A stretch of 64,000 bases of DNA. It comes from an uncultured Ruminococcus sp. (GTDB lineage: Bacteria; Bacillota; Clostridia; Oscillospirales; Acutalibacteraceae). A model generated the notes under the pieces. It worked only from the letters and a program-made list of their open reading frames with translations. It had not been told where the DNA came from and searched no databases. Each line of letters starts with the position of its first letter. Position 1 is the stretch's first letter. The position numbers and the translations under genes were made by a program. Location: NCBI GenBank assembly GCA_902773635.1, contig CACYFH010000013.1, positions 16,879-80,878 on the forward strand, written 5' to 3'. Shown one piece after another: positions 33,960 to 44,392 of this stretch.

Positions 33960-34874
33960 TTGGATAAAAGTACAATTTCGAGCTCAAAGCCCAAAAAGAG
34001 CAAGAAGCCGAAGGGCGGCCACAGCTCCATGACGCGGCGCTCGATGCGCAGGTGGTCGTGGCTGTTTATCGGACCGGTTTTCGCCGCGTTCATCATCGGC
34101 TTCATTTGGCCGTTCGCACAGGGCATCTACCTGTCGTTCTGCGGCAAGTTCAACACCATTTCCAACGCGAAGTTCCAGGGCTTCACCAACTACATCAAGG
34201 CGTTCCAGGATGCGACCTTCGGCCATGCGTTCTGGTTCACCGCTCTCTTTGCAATCGTCAGCGTTATCCTGATCAACCTGCTCGCGTTCGCGGCGGCATA
34301 TGCGCTGACCCAGGGAGTCAAGGGCTCCAACCTTTTCCGTACCGTTTTCTTCATGCCGAACCTGATCGGCGGCATCGTCCTCGGTTATCTGTGGTCGATG
34401 ATCTTTGACGGTATCCTTTCTATCTACAAAACCAATATCCTCGCGAAAGCCGAGTACGGCTTCTGGGGATTGATCATTCTGCTGTTGTGGCAGCAGGTCG
34501 GCTACATGATGATCATTTACATCGCCGGATTACAGGCGGTGCCGGAGGATATGATCGAGGCGGCGAAGATCGACGGCGCGACCAAGAGCCAGACTCTCTT
34601 CCGCGTCATCATCCCCAACGTCATGCCCTCCATCACGATCTGTACCTTCCTGACCCTGACCAACGGCTTCAAGCTGTATGACCAGAACCTCGCGCTGACC
34701 GGCGGCCAGCCGTTCAGACAGACGGAGATGCTCGCGCTGAATATTTCCAACGGCTATTCCGCGGTCAATACCCGCGGCATCGCCCAGGCAAAGGCGGTCA
34801 TCTTCTTCATACTTGTCGCGACGCTCGGTATCGCCCAGCTTGTCTCAACCAGAAATAAGGAGGTGCAGCAGTAA
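33960..34874 (+). CDS. Sugar ABC transporter permease (MalF/UgpA type)
   Basis: The 304-residue membrane protein has six helices and the EAA loop EAAKIDGATKSQTLFRVIIPNVMPS that docks the ATPase. It is preceded by a positively charged N-terminus (KPKKSKKPKGGHSSMTRRSMRRW). The start is TTG 33960, 6 bases after AGGAGG. It works with the binding protein upstream and the partner permease, whose ATG overlaps its stop codon by one base. The Arg/Trp and Pro pattern matches carbohydrate permeases of the CUT1 class. Confidence 0.94.
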   Translation: MDKSTISSSKPKKSKKPKGGHSSMTRRSMRRWSWLFIGPVFAAFIIGFIWPFAQGIYLSFCGKFNTISNAKFQGFTNYIKAFQDATFGHAFWFTALFAIVSVILINLLAFAAAYALTQGVKGSNLFRTVFFMPNLIGGIVLGYLWSMIFDGILSIYKTNILAKAEYGFWGLIILLLWQQVGYMMIIYIAGLQAVPEDMIEAAKIDGATKSQTLFRVIIPNVMPSITICTFLTLTNGFKLYDQNLALTGGQPFRQTEMLALNISNGYSAVNTRGIAQAKAVIFFILVATLGIAQLVSTRNKEVQQ

Positions 34875-35737
34875 TGGGTAAACAGAAATCCATCCAGCAG
34901 GAAAAGGCGCGCAAGACGATCATGTCCGTCGTGCTGGCGATCATCTGCGTGATCTATATGCTGCCGATCCTCACCATCTTCTCCAATACTTTCAAGAACG
35001 CATCGGCGGTCAAATCCGATATCTTCGCGCTGCCGAACAGCGAGACTTTCGTCGGCTTTGACAACTACGTCACCGGTATGACGGCGGGCTCCTTCCCGTT
35101 CTGGAAGGCAGTCATCTTCAACGTCATCATCACCGTCCTCTCCGCGGCGCTGATCCTTCTCTTCTGCTCCATGGCGGCGTGGTATGTGGCGCGCGTCAAC
35201 AGCTTCTTCTGCAAGATCTTCTACTACCTCTGCGTATTCTCCATGGTAGTCCCCTTCCAGATGGTGCAGTTCACGCTCTCTAAGACCGCGGATACCCTCA
35301 AGCTCAATACCCCGTGGACGATCCCGGTGATCTACCTCGGCTTCGGCGCGGGACTTGCGATCTTCATGTTCGTCGGCTTCGCAAAGTCCATCCCGATCGA
35401 GATCGAGGAAGCCGCCTCCATCGACGGCTGCGGCCCCGTCCGCACCTACTTCCTCGTCGTCCTCCCCATGCTCAAGCCGACCCTCATCTCCGTCGGTATC
35501 CTTGAGATCATGTGGGTCTGGAACGACTACCTCCTGCCGTCCCTCGTTCTGGATCTTGCGAAGTACCGCAACATCCCCATGCACATCCAGCTGACCAACA
35601 CGGGCAGCTACGGCCAGATGAACCTCGGCGCGATGATGGCGATGATCTTCCTCTCCATCGTCCCGATCATCATTTTCTACCTGATCTGCCAGAAGTATAT
35701 CATCAAGGGCGTTGCCGCCGGCGCCGTCAAGGGCTAA
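34874..35737 (+). CDS. Sugar ABC transporter permease (MalG/UgpE type)
   Basis: The 287-residue second permease has six helices and the EAA motif IEEAASIDGCGPVRTYFLVVLPMLKP. It overlaps the previous gene (TAATG). A CUT1 pair plus binding protein is complete here, but no ATPase gene is present, which implies a shared MsmK/UgpC-like ATPase encoded elsewhere. The terminator at 35757-35780 closes the operon. Confidence 0.94.
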   Translation: MGKQKSIQQEKARKTIMSVVLAIICVIYMLPILTIFSNTFKNASAVKSDIFALPNSETFVGFDNYVTGMTAGSFPFWKAVIFNVIITVLSAALILLFCSMAAWYVARVNSFFCKIFYYLCVFSMVVPFQMVQFTLSKTADTLKLNTPWTIPVIYLGFGAGLAIFMFVGFAKSIPIEIEEAASIDGCGPVRTYFLVVLPMLKPTLISVGILEIMWVWNDYLLPSLVLDLAKYRNIPMHIQLTNTGSYGQMNLGAMMAMIFLSIVPIIIFYLICQKYIIKGVAAGAVKG

Positions 35738-35756
35738 AGCATAACACAAAAACAAG

Positions 35757-35780
35757 GGCTGTTCCTCCGGGAACAGCCTT
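35757..35780 (+). terminator. Terminator after the sugar ABC operon
   Basis: GGCTGTTCC (35757-35765) pairs with GGAACAGCC (35770-35778). The T-run is short (TTC). Confidence 0.55.
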
Positions 35781-35892
35781 CAACGGTCATTCCGAAGACA
35801 CGCGTGTCCGTCAGAGGGGGCAGATAAACTACAAATCATTCAAAAAACAGCCCCCGAAAATACGGGAGCTGTTCCGACAGATCATTTCAATT

Positions 35893-36612
35893 TTACCCGA
35901 CCGTCACATTCAGCGCGTCGTCCACGCTCACGGTCAGGTCGACCGGTACGGTCACGCCGTTGTCGCTGCAATACAGCGTGACATGGCTGACGCCCGGTGC
36001 AGCGCCGTAGAAGTGGAAGATATACTGCTGGTTGGTGAAGTCGTAGTCGCAGGACACGACGATGTTGCCGTTATCCGCGTCGTAGTTCCAGTAGAAGTTG
36101 CCGTCGACAGCGCCGTTGAAGCGAAATTCCGCGGATTCGCCGGTCTTCTCGGGAGCGGGATGATTGCGGTCGATGTAGACGTTGTCGTCATTGATGTAAG
36201 AGCCCTGAGAGGAGGTCGAGGAGCCGCTCGCGGTGGTCTCCTGCTGAGAATTATCGCTGCCGGTGGTCTCGCCGGTCTGCCATGCGGGATCGGCGGGATT
36301 CGCCGCGACCGTCGCCTGCGGTTTTTGCAGATCGGCGTTGGTAGACGGCAACTGTGTCGCCGCCGGCTGTGTAGGCGCTGCACCCGACGCGATCGTCGCG
36401 CCGACGGTCGCCGCCTGCGTAGGCTCGGTGTTGCTCTTATTCTTATTAACCAATGCGACCACGCCGAAGATGATCGCCGCCAGTACCGCCACGACCACCA
36501 CGGCGAAGATCGCGGTGCTGACCATGCTCTTGCGGCGCGTATTCCTTCTGCGTTCCATGCGGTCGCGCTGGATCGCGTTCATTTCATCTCTTTCGGGATA
36601 ATCATTTCTCAT
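35893..36612 (-). CDS. Membrane-anchored protein of unknown function
   Basis: The 239-residue product has a charged cytoplasmic N-terminus (RNDYPERDEMNAIQRDRMERRRNTRRK), one membrane helix (about 30-55), a long Thr/Ala/Pro/Ser-rich linker and a C-terminal beta domain of about 95 residues (ESAEFRFNGAVDGNFYWNYDADNG; YIFHFYGAAPGVSHVTLYC). This is a layout common in Clostridia extracytoplasmic proteins. I do not recognise the domain. It is followed in the window by a divergent metallochaperone gene; there is no evidence for shared function. Confidence 0.6.
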   Translation of the reverse strand: MRNDYPERDEMNAIQRDRMERRRNTRRKSMVSTAIFAVVVVAVLAAIIFGVVALVNKNKSNTEPTQAATVGATIASGAAPTQPAATQLPSTNADLQKPQATVAANPADPAWQTGETTGSDNSQQETTASGSSTSSQGSYINDDNVYIDRNHPAPEKTGESAEFRFNGAVDGNFYWNYDADNGNIVVSCDYDFTNQQYIFHFYGAAPGVSHVTLYCSDNGVTVPVDLTVSVDDALNVTVG

Positions 36613-36825
36613 GTTGAAGCTCCTTTATGTCAAGTATATGGTTATTTCCTGTAAGTATTCTCAATCGTACCGTTATTATAGCGTACAAAAACCGACAACG
36701 CAAGCGTCAAACCTGATAATTCGAAGAATGTTTACAATTGAAAAATCCCGCAGGATGAACAGAATTGTGGTCAATAATCATAAAACCGACCGATCTGATA
36801 GTTGAAAACTCAGTCAGGAAGCGAA

Positions 36826-36853
36826 TTGCTTATTTCCCCGTTTGTGCTATAAT
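36826..36853 (+). promoter_or_regulatory. Predicted promoter of the metallochaperone gene
   Basis: TTGCTT at 36826-36831 and TATAAT at 36848-36853 are 16 bp apart. I see no clear Zur-type dyad in the upstream gap (36613-36887), which otherwise holds AT-rich sequence. Confidence 0.55.
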
Positions 36854-36887
36854 AGCAATGTAAAGCTAAAGAAAAGGACTGATCAAT

Positions 36888-38201
36888 ATGAGAAAAATCC
36901 TGCCTGTGACCCTGCTCACCGGTTATCTCGGAGCGGGCAAGACCACCCTGCTCAACCATGTGCTGAACAACCAGGAGGGCTATAAGGTCGCCGTCATCGT
37001 CAACGATATCGGCGAGGTGAACATCGACGCCGAGCTGATCCAGAAGGGCGGCGTCGTCAATGAGAAGGACGAGAACCTCGTCCCCCTGCAGAACGGCTGT
37101 ATCTGCTGTACGCTGAAGACCGACCTGATCGAGCAGATCCTCGGTCTTGTCGAGCAGCAGAAGTTCGATTATATCCTGATCGAGGCGTCCGGTATCTGTG
37201 AGCCGATCCCGATCGCCCAGACCATCTCCATGCTCGACGGCTCCTACAACGACCCCCGTCTGCCCAAGCTCTGCCGTCTGGACAACGTCGTTTCCGTTGT
37301 CGACGCGGCGCGCCTGAGCTCCGAGTTCGGCTGTGGCGGCGCTCTGTTGAAGGAGGATATCGACGAGGAGGACATCGAGAACCTCCTGATCCAGCAGATC
37401 GAATTCTGCAACACCGTGATCCTCAACAAGATCGACCTCGTGACCGAGGAAGAGCTCGTCAATATCAAGAAGGTCATCCGCGCGCTCCAGCCCGAGGCGA
37501 AGATCATCGAGACCACCCGCGGTCAGGTGGAGATCGGCGAGATCCTGAACACCAACAACTTTGATTTCGATAAGGTAGCGTCCTCCGCCGCATGGGTGCA
37601 GGAGCTGAACGCCGACGTGGACGAGGACGACGATCATGACGAGCACGACCATCATCACGATCACGACGACCATGACGAGCATGAGCACCATCATCACGAT
37701 CATGACCACGACGATGACGACGACGAGCATGAGCATCACCACCATCACGACCACGACGATGATGACGACGAGCATGAGCATCATCACGGTCATCACCATC
37801 ACCACCATCATCATGAGGGCGGCGAGGTCGAGGAATACGGCATCGGCACCTTCGTCTACTATCGCCGTCAGCCGTTCGCAAAGGACAAGATCGAGAAATT
37901 CTTCGCGTCTTTCCCGAAGAACGTCATCCGCGCCAAGGGTCTGTTCTGGATCAAGGAGGACAAGGACTGGGCGATCATGTTCGAGCAGGCGGGCAAGCAG
38001 ATGGACTGCTCCGACTACGGTCAGTGGCTCGCCGCGGCTCCCGCGCATGTGCGCCGCAAGATGTTCCGCGAGGATCCCGAACTCCAGAAGGATTGGGACG
38101 ATAAGTACGGCGACCGCATGATCAAGCTCGTCTTCATCGGCAGAAACCTCGACAAAGAAGCCATCACCAAGGCGCTCGACGACTGCCTGACGGAACTGTG
38201 A
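36888..38201 (+). CDS. COG0523 GTPase metallochaperone with His/Asp-rich insert
   Basis: The 437-residue protein has the G3E/CobW-like P-loop GYLGAGKTTLLNH (about 11-23) and the metal site CICC in NGCICCTLKTDL (about 65-76). The Walker B region DYILIEASGICEP and the NKIDLV specificity motif follow. Between about residues 243 and 310 lies an extreme low-complexity insert made of HDHDD, HEHHHH and DDDDDEHEHH units with about 40 His. A CobW C-terminal domain closes the protein. COG0523 proteins deliver zinc or other metals using GTP, and a His-rich insert can store or buffer metal. It has its own promoter and a terminator at 38291-38331. Confidence 0.92.
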   Translation: MRKILPVTLLTGYLGAGKTTLLNHVLNNQEGYKVAVIVNDIGEVNIDAELIQKGGVVNEKDENLVPLQNGCICCTLKTDLIEQILGLVEQQKFDYILIEASGICEPIPIAQTISMLDGSYNDPRLPKLCRLDNVVSVVDAARLSSEFGCGGALLKEDIDEEDIENLLIQQIEFCNTVILNKIDLVTEEELVNIKKVIRALQPEAKIIETTRGQVEIGEILNTNNFDFDKVASSAAWVQELNADVDEDDDHDEHDHHHDHDDHDEHEHHHHDHDHDDDDDEHEHHHHHDHDDDDDEHEHHHGHHHHHHHHEGGEVEEYGIGTFVYYRRQPFAKDKIEKFFASFPKNVIRAKGLFWIKEDKDWAIMFEQAGKQMDCSDYGQWLAAAPAHVRRKMFREDPELQKDWDDKYGDRMIKLVFIGRNLDKEAITKALDDCLTEL

Positions 38202-38204
38202 GTC

Positions 38205-38403
38205 AATGAGGAATTAGGAATGAGGAATTAGGAATTATATTTTCTCATTCTAGCCTCTCGCTCCAAAACCACACAATACGATTACATAGCAAAAGGCTAT
38301 CGCATGTTGAATGCGATAGCCTTTGTTTTTTATCTTGTGTATCTGAAAAGAGAACTCAGAATGAAACAGTCATTCCTCATTCCTCATTCCTAATTCCTAA
38401 TTC
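38205..38403. repeat. Inverted GAATTAGGAATGAGG arms flanking a terminator region
   Basis: The left arm (38205-38236) and right arm (38371-38403) are near-perfect complements. The right arm runs into the stop codon of the HAD gene (38402-38404). Confidence 0.65.
38291..38331 (+). terminator. Terminator after the metallochaperone gene
   Basis: AAAGGCTATCGCAT (38292-38305) pairs with ATGCGATAGCCTTT (38311-38324), followed by GTTTTTT. Confidence 0.85.
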
Positions 38404-39208
38404 AAACAACCTCCAGCTTTTCCAGCGCCTTTGCGATGCCGTCGTGGTCGCAGTCGTCCGTCACCATGTCGGCGACCTGTTTGAGCGCTTCCTCCGCGTT
38501 GCCCATCGCGACGCCCATCCCTGCGCGCTGTATCATGCGGATGTCGTTGTAGCTGTCGCCGAACGCGACCGCCTCGCTGATGTCGATGCCCGCGTCGTCA
38601 CAGATCGTCTGCAGCCCGTAGCCCTTGTCCACGCCCTTCGGCATGACCTCTAAGAACCACGGCGCAGAGAGGTAGATGTCCACCTCGTTGCCGAGCGCCG
38701 CGATCAGCTTTGCCTGCAGCTCCTGCAATTCCTCCGGGTCGCCCGCGAGCAGATACTTGTGGATGTGCCAGTCGATGAAGGAAGGCAGATCGTCCACGAG
38801 ATTCAGCGGCAGACCGATCACGTCGCTCTCGATGTGCGTGTACGGATTGACCTTTTTGTCGGCGTAGATCACGTCGCCCTTGTGCACCATCGCGGTGACG
38901 TTCGTCGGGCGCAGGAACTCATACACCGGCTTGATGTAGCGGTCGGGGAGATAGCTTTTCCCGATCAGCTCATTTTTGCTGTTCATGATCGCGCCGCCGT
39001 TGAAGCCCATGTAGTAGCCGCCGTAGCGGAACACGTCCAGCATCTTCGCGTAGGGTCTCACGCCGTAGGGCAGTCTCCCGGACGCGACCGCGACCTTCAC
39101 GCCGTTTTCCTGCGCTTTTATGAGCGCGTCGCGGGTGATGGGGGAGAGCTCTTTTTTCTTGTTCAGTAACGTGTCGTCAATATCGAGCGCGATCAGTTTA
39201 TAGGGCAT
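38402..39208 (-). CDS. HAD superfamily Cof-type phosphatase
   Basis: The 268-residue hydrolase has HAD motif I at DIDDTLL (nucleophile Asp9, acid Asp11), the motif II Ser/Thr region in KVAVASGR, a C2-type cap (about 85-190), motif III Lys in GVDKGYGL and motif IV AFGDSYNDIRMIQ. Cof-type enzymes dephosphorylate sugar phosphates, pyridoxal phosphate or other small metabolites; the substrate cannot be told from sequence. The right arm of a repeat element overlaps its stop codon. Confidence 0.93.
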   Translation of the reverse strand: MPYKLIALDIDDTLLNKKKELSPITRDALIKAQENGVKVAVASGRLPYGVRPYAKMLDVFRYGGYYMGFNGGAIMNSKNELIGKSYLPDRYIKPVYEFLRPTNVTAMVHKGDVIYADKKVNPYTHIESDVIGLPLNLVDDLPSFIDWHIHKYLLAGDPEELQELQAKLIAALGNEVDIYLSAPWFLEVMPKGVDKGYGLQTICDDAGIDISEAVAFGDSYNDIRMIQRAGMGVAMGNAEEALKQVADMVTDDCDHDGIAKALEKLEVV

Positions 39209-39363
39209 AACACACCTCAGAGGATCATAGGATTTTCTTATAATGTACCACAGGAAACCCGTTTTCGCAAGCGAAAATCCCGCTCATGTCACAGAGAAAT
39301 CACGACTTTATGTTAAAAATACTATCCAAATTGGTCAAATCTGCCTAAAACCGGGAAAAGTGA

Positions 39364-39392
39364 TTGAAATGTCAGCAAAAATATGGTATAGT
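39364..39392 (+). promoter_or_regulatory. Predicted promoter of the dlt-like operon
   Basis: TTGAAA (39364-39369) and TATAGT (39387-39392) are 17 bp apart. Confidence 0.6.
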
Positions 39393-39455
39393 ATCTAATG
39401 AATAACTACGACTTATAGGCTTATGTTTTTTATCAACCGAAAGGAGCTGATGAAT

Positions 39456-40961
<1,506 letters not shown>

Positions 40962-40976
40962 ATCTTGTTTACAATG

Positions 40977-41055
40977 TCATTGCGAGGCTCTTTAGAGCCG
41001 TGGCAATCCCACAAAGAGGGACGCTTCGTTTCTTTTTTGTGAAAATGACAAATCA
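40977..41055. repeat. CATTGCGAGG-type repeat inside the dlt-like operon
   Basis: This copy of the family also seen at 13727-13805 (TCATTGCGAGG, CGTGGCAATCCCACAAAGAG) is inserted between the adenylation and carrier-protein genes. Confidence 0.75.
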
Positions 41056-41076
41056 TATATAAAAGGAGTAATCATC

Positions 41077-41304
41077 ATGAAAGAATTAATGGAAATCTTA
41101 GAGGAACTCAGACCCGACGTAGACTTTGAGAACGAGACCGCGCTGATCACCGACGGCATCCTCGATTCCTTCGACATCGTCGCCCTTGTCGGCGAGCTCA
41201 ACGACGCCTTCGATATCGAGATCAAGCCCAACAACCTTGTCCCCGAGAACTTCAACTCCGCCAAGGCGATGATGGCGCTGATCGAAAAGCTCCAGGACGA
41301 ATAA
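41077..41304 (+). CDS. Acyl/peptidyl carrier protein (DltC-like)
   Basis: The 75-residue acidic four-helix protein has the phosphopantetheine site Ser in DGILDSFDIVAL (about residue 36), where homologues carry GxDSxxxx. A phosphopantetheinyl arm there would carry the activated amino acid from the adenylation enzyme to the membrane steps. It has an AAAGGAG site. Its size and position after a DltA-like gene match DltC. Confidence 0.9.
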   Translation: MKELMEILEELRPDVDFENETALITDGILDSFDIVALVGELNDAFDIEIKPNNLVPENFNSAKAMMALIEKLQDE

Positions 41305-41334
41305 AATAAGGCTCCCTTTCTCCGCAATATCAGA

Positions 41335-41398
41335 GGCTCCCTTTGGTAAAGGGAGCTGTCGGCGTTAGCCGACTGAGGGATTGTATCAATTGACCGAG
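41335..41398 (+). repeat. CTCCCTTTGGTAAAGGGAG-type repeat inside the dlt-like operon
   Basis: A full family copy with the GTCGGCGTTAGCCGAC stem and TGAGGGATTGTAT. The 206-bp gap to the next gene has no other recognisable content apart from diverged repeat pieces. Confidence 0.8.
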
Positions 41399-41510
41399 CG
41401 TCAGCGAGATACATTTCTTAACTTAATGAAGGACAAGGGGAGGAGCCGTCTCCGGCGAGGAATGCTCCCGCCGAGACCTTCATTATCTTTTCCGAACAGG
41501 ACTGATACAT

Positions 41511-42698
41511 ATGAATATTCAGAAACTAAGGGAGCTCCTGCCCCGCGTAGGGACCCCCTCTTATATCTTTGACCTTGACGCGTTTGAACAGCGCGCTCTC
41601 CAAGTGAAGGAAGCCTTCGGCGAGAACATCGGACTGTGCTTCTCCATCAAGGCGAACCCCTTCCTGCTCGGCAGACTGCCTTCCGTGTTCGACAAGATCG
41701 AGGTCTGCTCTCCCGGCGAGCTGACCGTCTGCGAGCGCACCGGCTCCGACATGAGCACGGTGATCTTCTCCGGCGTGAACAAGGGCTATCCCGATGTGGA
41801 GCGCGCGGCTGACGACAACGTCGGCGCCTTCACCGCCGAGAGCCCCCTCCACCTCGAGCTGATCAACGACGCCGGCGTGCGCCGCGGCAAGGTGTTCGAC
41901 CTCCTGCTCCGCGTGACGGACGTCAAGGGCGGCAGCCAGTTCGGCATGAGCGAGGAAGCTGTCTTCGACCTCATCCGCCGCCGCGAGGAGTTCAAGGGCG
42001 TCCGCATCGTCGGTCTGCACTACTTCACCGGCACCGCCAAGCGCAAGGCAAAGCCCATCGAGAAGGAGTGCGACTACCTGATCGACCTCGTCTCCCGCAT
42101 CAAGAGCGAGCTTTCCTTCACCGTCGAGCGCATCGAGTACGGCACAGGCCTCGCGGTCGACTATTTCTCCGAGACTGCCGACGCCGAGGAAGCCGAGCGC
42201 CTCTACTCCATCGTCCCGAAGCTCCGCGAGCTTTCCGAGGTCGCCGCGCTGACCGTCGAGATGGGTCGCTTCTTCGCCGCCACCTGCGGCTATTACCTGA
42301 CCCGCGTCGTCGATACCAAGACCAATTTCGATATCAACTACGCCATCGTCGACGGCGGCATGAACCAGCTCAAGTATAACGGTCAATTGCAAGGTATGCA
42401 GATCCCCGAGATCCTCCACCTCTCCGACAGAGAAGCAGAGGGAGAAGAAAAACCCTGGACGCTCTGCGGCTCCATCTGCACCACCGCCGACGTCCTCGCC
42501 CGCAACGCGATGTTCACCGACCTGCGTGTCGGCGACGTCCTCGTGTTCTGCCGCACCGGCGCCTATTCCTGCATGGAGGGCATCTCCACCTTCCTCAGCC
42601 GCGAGCTGCCCGTGATCGCCGAGTACAGCGAGCGCGAGGGTCTCCGCATCCTCCGCGAGCGCCTGTATTCCGACGAGCTGAACACGCCCCGCAGATGA
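41511..42698 (+). CDS. PLP-dependent fold-III decarboxylase-like enzyme (LysA/Orn decarboxylase family)
   Basis: The 395-residue protein is built like diaminopimelate/ornithine decarboxylases. PLP-binding Lys47 lies in FSIKANP, the phosphate-binding loop is IEYGTGLAVDYF, and the C-terminal region CGSICTTADVLARNAMF carries the Cys used by decarboxylases at the dimer interface, followed by RTGAYSCMEGISTFLSRELP. Known relatives decarboxylate DAP, ornithine, arginine or carboxyspermidine, and some act as racemases. It sits between carrier protein and MBOAT genes, so it probably makes or changes the amino acid that the pathway attaches to the cell surface. The specific reaction is not readable from sequence. 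Confidence 0.82.
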   Translation: MNIQKLRELLPRVGTPSYIFDLDAFEQRALQVKEAFGENIGLCFSIKANPFLLGRLPSVFDKIEVCSPGELTVCERTGSDMSTVIFSGVNKGYPDVERAADDNVGAFTAESPLHLELINDAGVRRGKVFDLLLRVTDVKGGSQFGMSEEAVFDLIRRREEFKGVRIVGLHYFTGTAKRKAKPIEKECDYLIDLVSRIKSELSFTVERIEYGTGLAVDYFSETADAEEAERLYSIVPKLRELSEVAALTVEMGRFFAATCGYYLTRVVDTKTNFDINYAIVDGGMNQLKYNGQLQGMQIPEILHLSDREAEGEEKPWTLCGSICTTADVLARNAMFTDLRVGDVLVFCRTGAYSCMEGISTFLSRELPVIAEYSEREGLRILRERLYSDELNTPRR

Positions 42699-42727
42699 CA
42701 AAAGATTTCTGAACATAAAGGTTTCTT

Positions 42728-44380
42728 ATGACGTATACATCATTTAATTTTCTTTTATTCGTACTCGCGACAGTGGTGATCTATTTCATCCTGCCGTGGA
42801 AGAAATACCGCTGGACGGTCCTGCTTGTCGCGAGCTGTGTGTTCTACGCGCTTGCGAGCTACAAGTACGCCGCCTTCATCATCTTCACCTCGCTGAGCAC
42901 CATGCTGATCGCCCTATGGCTGGAAAAGGTCAACAAAAAGGGCAAGGCGCTCCTCAAGGAGAAGAAGGGCGAGTGGGACAGAGAGCAGAAGAAGGCGTTC
43001 AAGGACAAGCAAAAGATCAAGAAGCGCTGGATCATGGCGCTGTGCCTGATCCTCAACTTCGGCATCCTCGCTTTCCTGAAATACTTCAACTTCTTCGCAG
43101 GCTCTCTGAACGACATCCTCGGCTCCTTCGGCGTGAGCTTCTCCGCCCCGATGCTCAAGCTCTTCCTCCCGCTCGGTATCTCCTTCTACACCTTCCAGAG
43201 CATGGGCTACATCGTGGATATCTACCGCGAGAAGTTCGAGGCACAGCGCAACCCCTTCAAGTTCCTGCTGTTCGTCTCCTTCTTCCCACAGATCATCCAG
43301 GGACCGATCAGCCATTACGACCAGCTTGCTCCCCAGCTTTTTGAGGGTCACGATTTCGATTTCACCCGCTTCAAATACGGCTGTGAGCTGATCCTCTGGG
43401 GCTTCTTCAAGAAGCTCGTGATCGCCGACCGCGCCGTCATCGCCATCAATACCGTCATCGCGACCCCCGAGGGCTACAACGGCTACTCCGGCACCACCCT
43501 CACCTTCACCGTCCTGCTGTATGCCTTACAGCTCTATGCGGATTTCTCCGGCGGTATCGACATCTCCCGCGGCGTGGCGCAGATCTTCGGTATCGACATG
43601 ATCGACAACTTCAAGCGGCCGTACTTCTCCAAGTCCATCAACGAGTATTGGCGCCGCTGGCATATCTCGCTGGGCGCGTGGATGAAGGACTATATCTTCA
43701 ACCCGCTCGCGATCTCCTCCGCCTTCCTCAACGCCAGCAAGAAGATGAAGGGCAGCCGCTTCGGAAAGACCAAGGCGGGCGCCCATATCGCGAAGGTTCT
43801 GCCTACCGCCTTTGCGTCCCTGATCGTTTTCCTGCTCGTCGGCGTGTGGCACGGCGCGAACTATAAGTACGTCGCCTTCGGTTTGTGGAACGGCGTGATC
43901 ATCATGCTCAGCACCCTGATGCAGCCGCTGTTCGACGCGTGGGTCGACAAATGGCACGTCAACCGGAAGAACCCGCTTTTCATCTTCTTCCAGATCTTCC
44001 GCACCTTCCTCGTCGTCCTCGTGGGCTACGTTTTCGACGTCGCTCCCTCATTCAAGCAGGGTATGATGACCATTTCCCGCTTCTTCACCGGCCAGAACTT
44101 CGCCCTCGCGGGACAGGAGATCCTCGGCAAAGGCAAGGAGATTCCCGGACTGGGTCTGGGATGGAAGGATTACGTCTTGCTGGGCGTATGCTGTGTGATC
44201 GTCCTGATCGTCAGCATCATCCAGGAGCGCCATGCCGACACCACCATCCGCGAAATGCTGGACAAGAAGCCCTTCATCCTGCGCTTCCTCCTGCTGTTCA
44301 TCGGTGTCGTGGCGATCATTATTCTCGGAATCTACGGCTCGGGCTATGCCGCCGCTGATTTCGTCTATATGCAATTCTAA
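42728..44380 (+). CDS. MBOAT family membrane O-acyltransferase (DltB-like)
   Basis: The 550-residue membrane protein has about eleven helices and the family signature with catalytic His in VGVWHGANYKYVAFGLWNG, preceded by NFKRPYFSKSINEYWRRWHISL. MBOAT proteins move an acyl or aminoacyl group through the membrane to a polymer outside; DltB transfers D-Ala from DltC to teichoic acid. At 550 residues it is longer than DltB (about 400) and nearer to alginate O-acetylase AlgI in size. It lies directly between the PLP enzyme and the SGNH-like protein. Confidence 0.92.
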   Translation: MTYTSFNFLLFVLATVVIYFILPWKKYRWTVLLVASCVFYALASYKYAAFIIFTSLSTMLIALWLEKVNKKGKALLKEKKGEWDREQKKAFKDKQKIKKRWIMALCLILNFGILAFLKYFNFFAGSLNDILGSFGVSFSAPMLKLFLPLGISFYTFQSMGYIVDIYREKFEAQRNPFKFLLFVSFFPQIIQGPISHYDQLAPQLFEGHDFDFTRFKYGCELILWGFFKKLVIADRAVIAINTVIATPEGYNGYSGTTLTFTVLLYALQLYADFSGGIDISRGVAQIFGIDMIDNFKRPYFSKSINEYWRRWHISLGAWMKDYIFNPLAISSAFLNASKKMKGSRFGKTKAGAHIAKVLPTAFASLIVFLLVGVWHGANYKYVAFGLWNGVIIMLSTLMQPLFDAWVDKWHVNRKNPLFIFFQIFRTFLVVLVGYVFDVAPSFKQGMMTISRFFTGQNFALAGQEILGKGKEIPGLGLGWKDYVLLGVCCVIVLIVSIIQERHADTTIREMLDKKPFILRFLLLFIGVVAIIILGIYGSGYAAADFVYMQF

Positions 44381-44392
44381 AAGGCAAGTATC

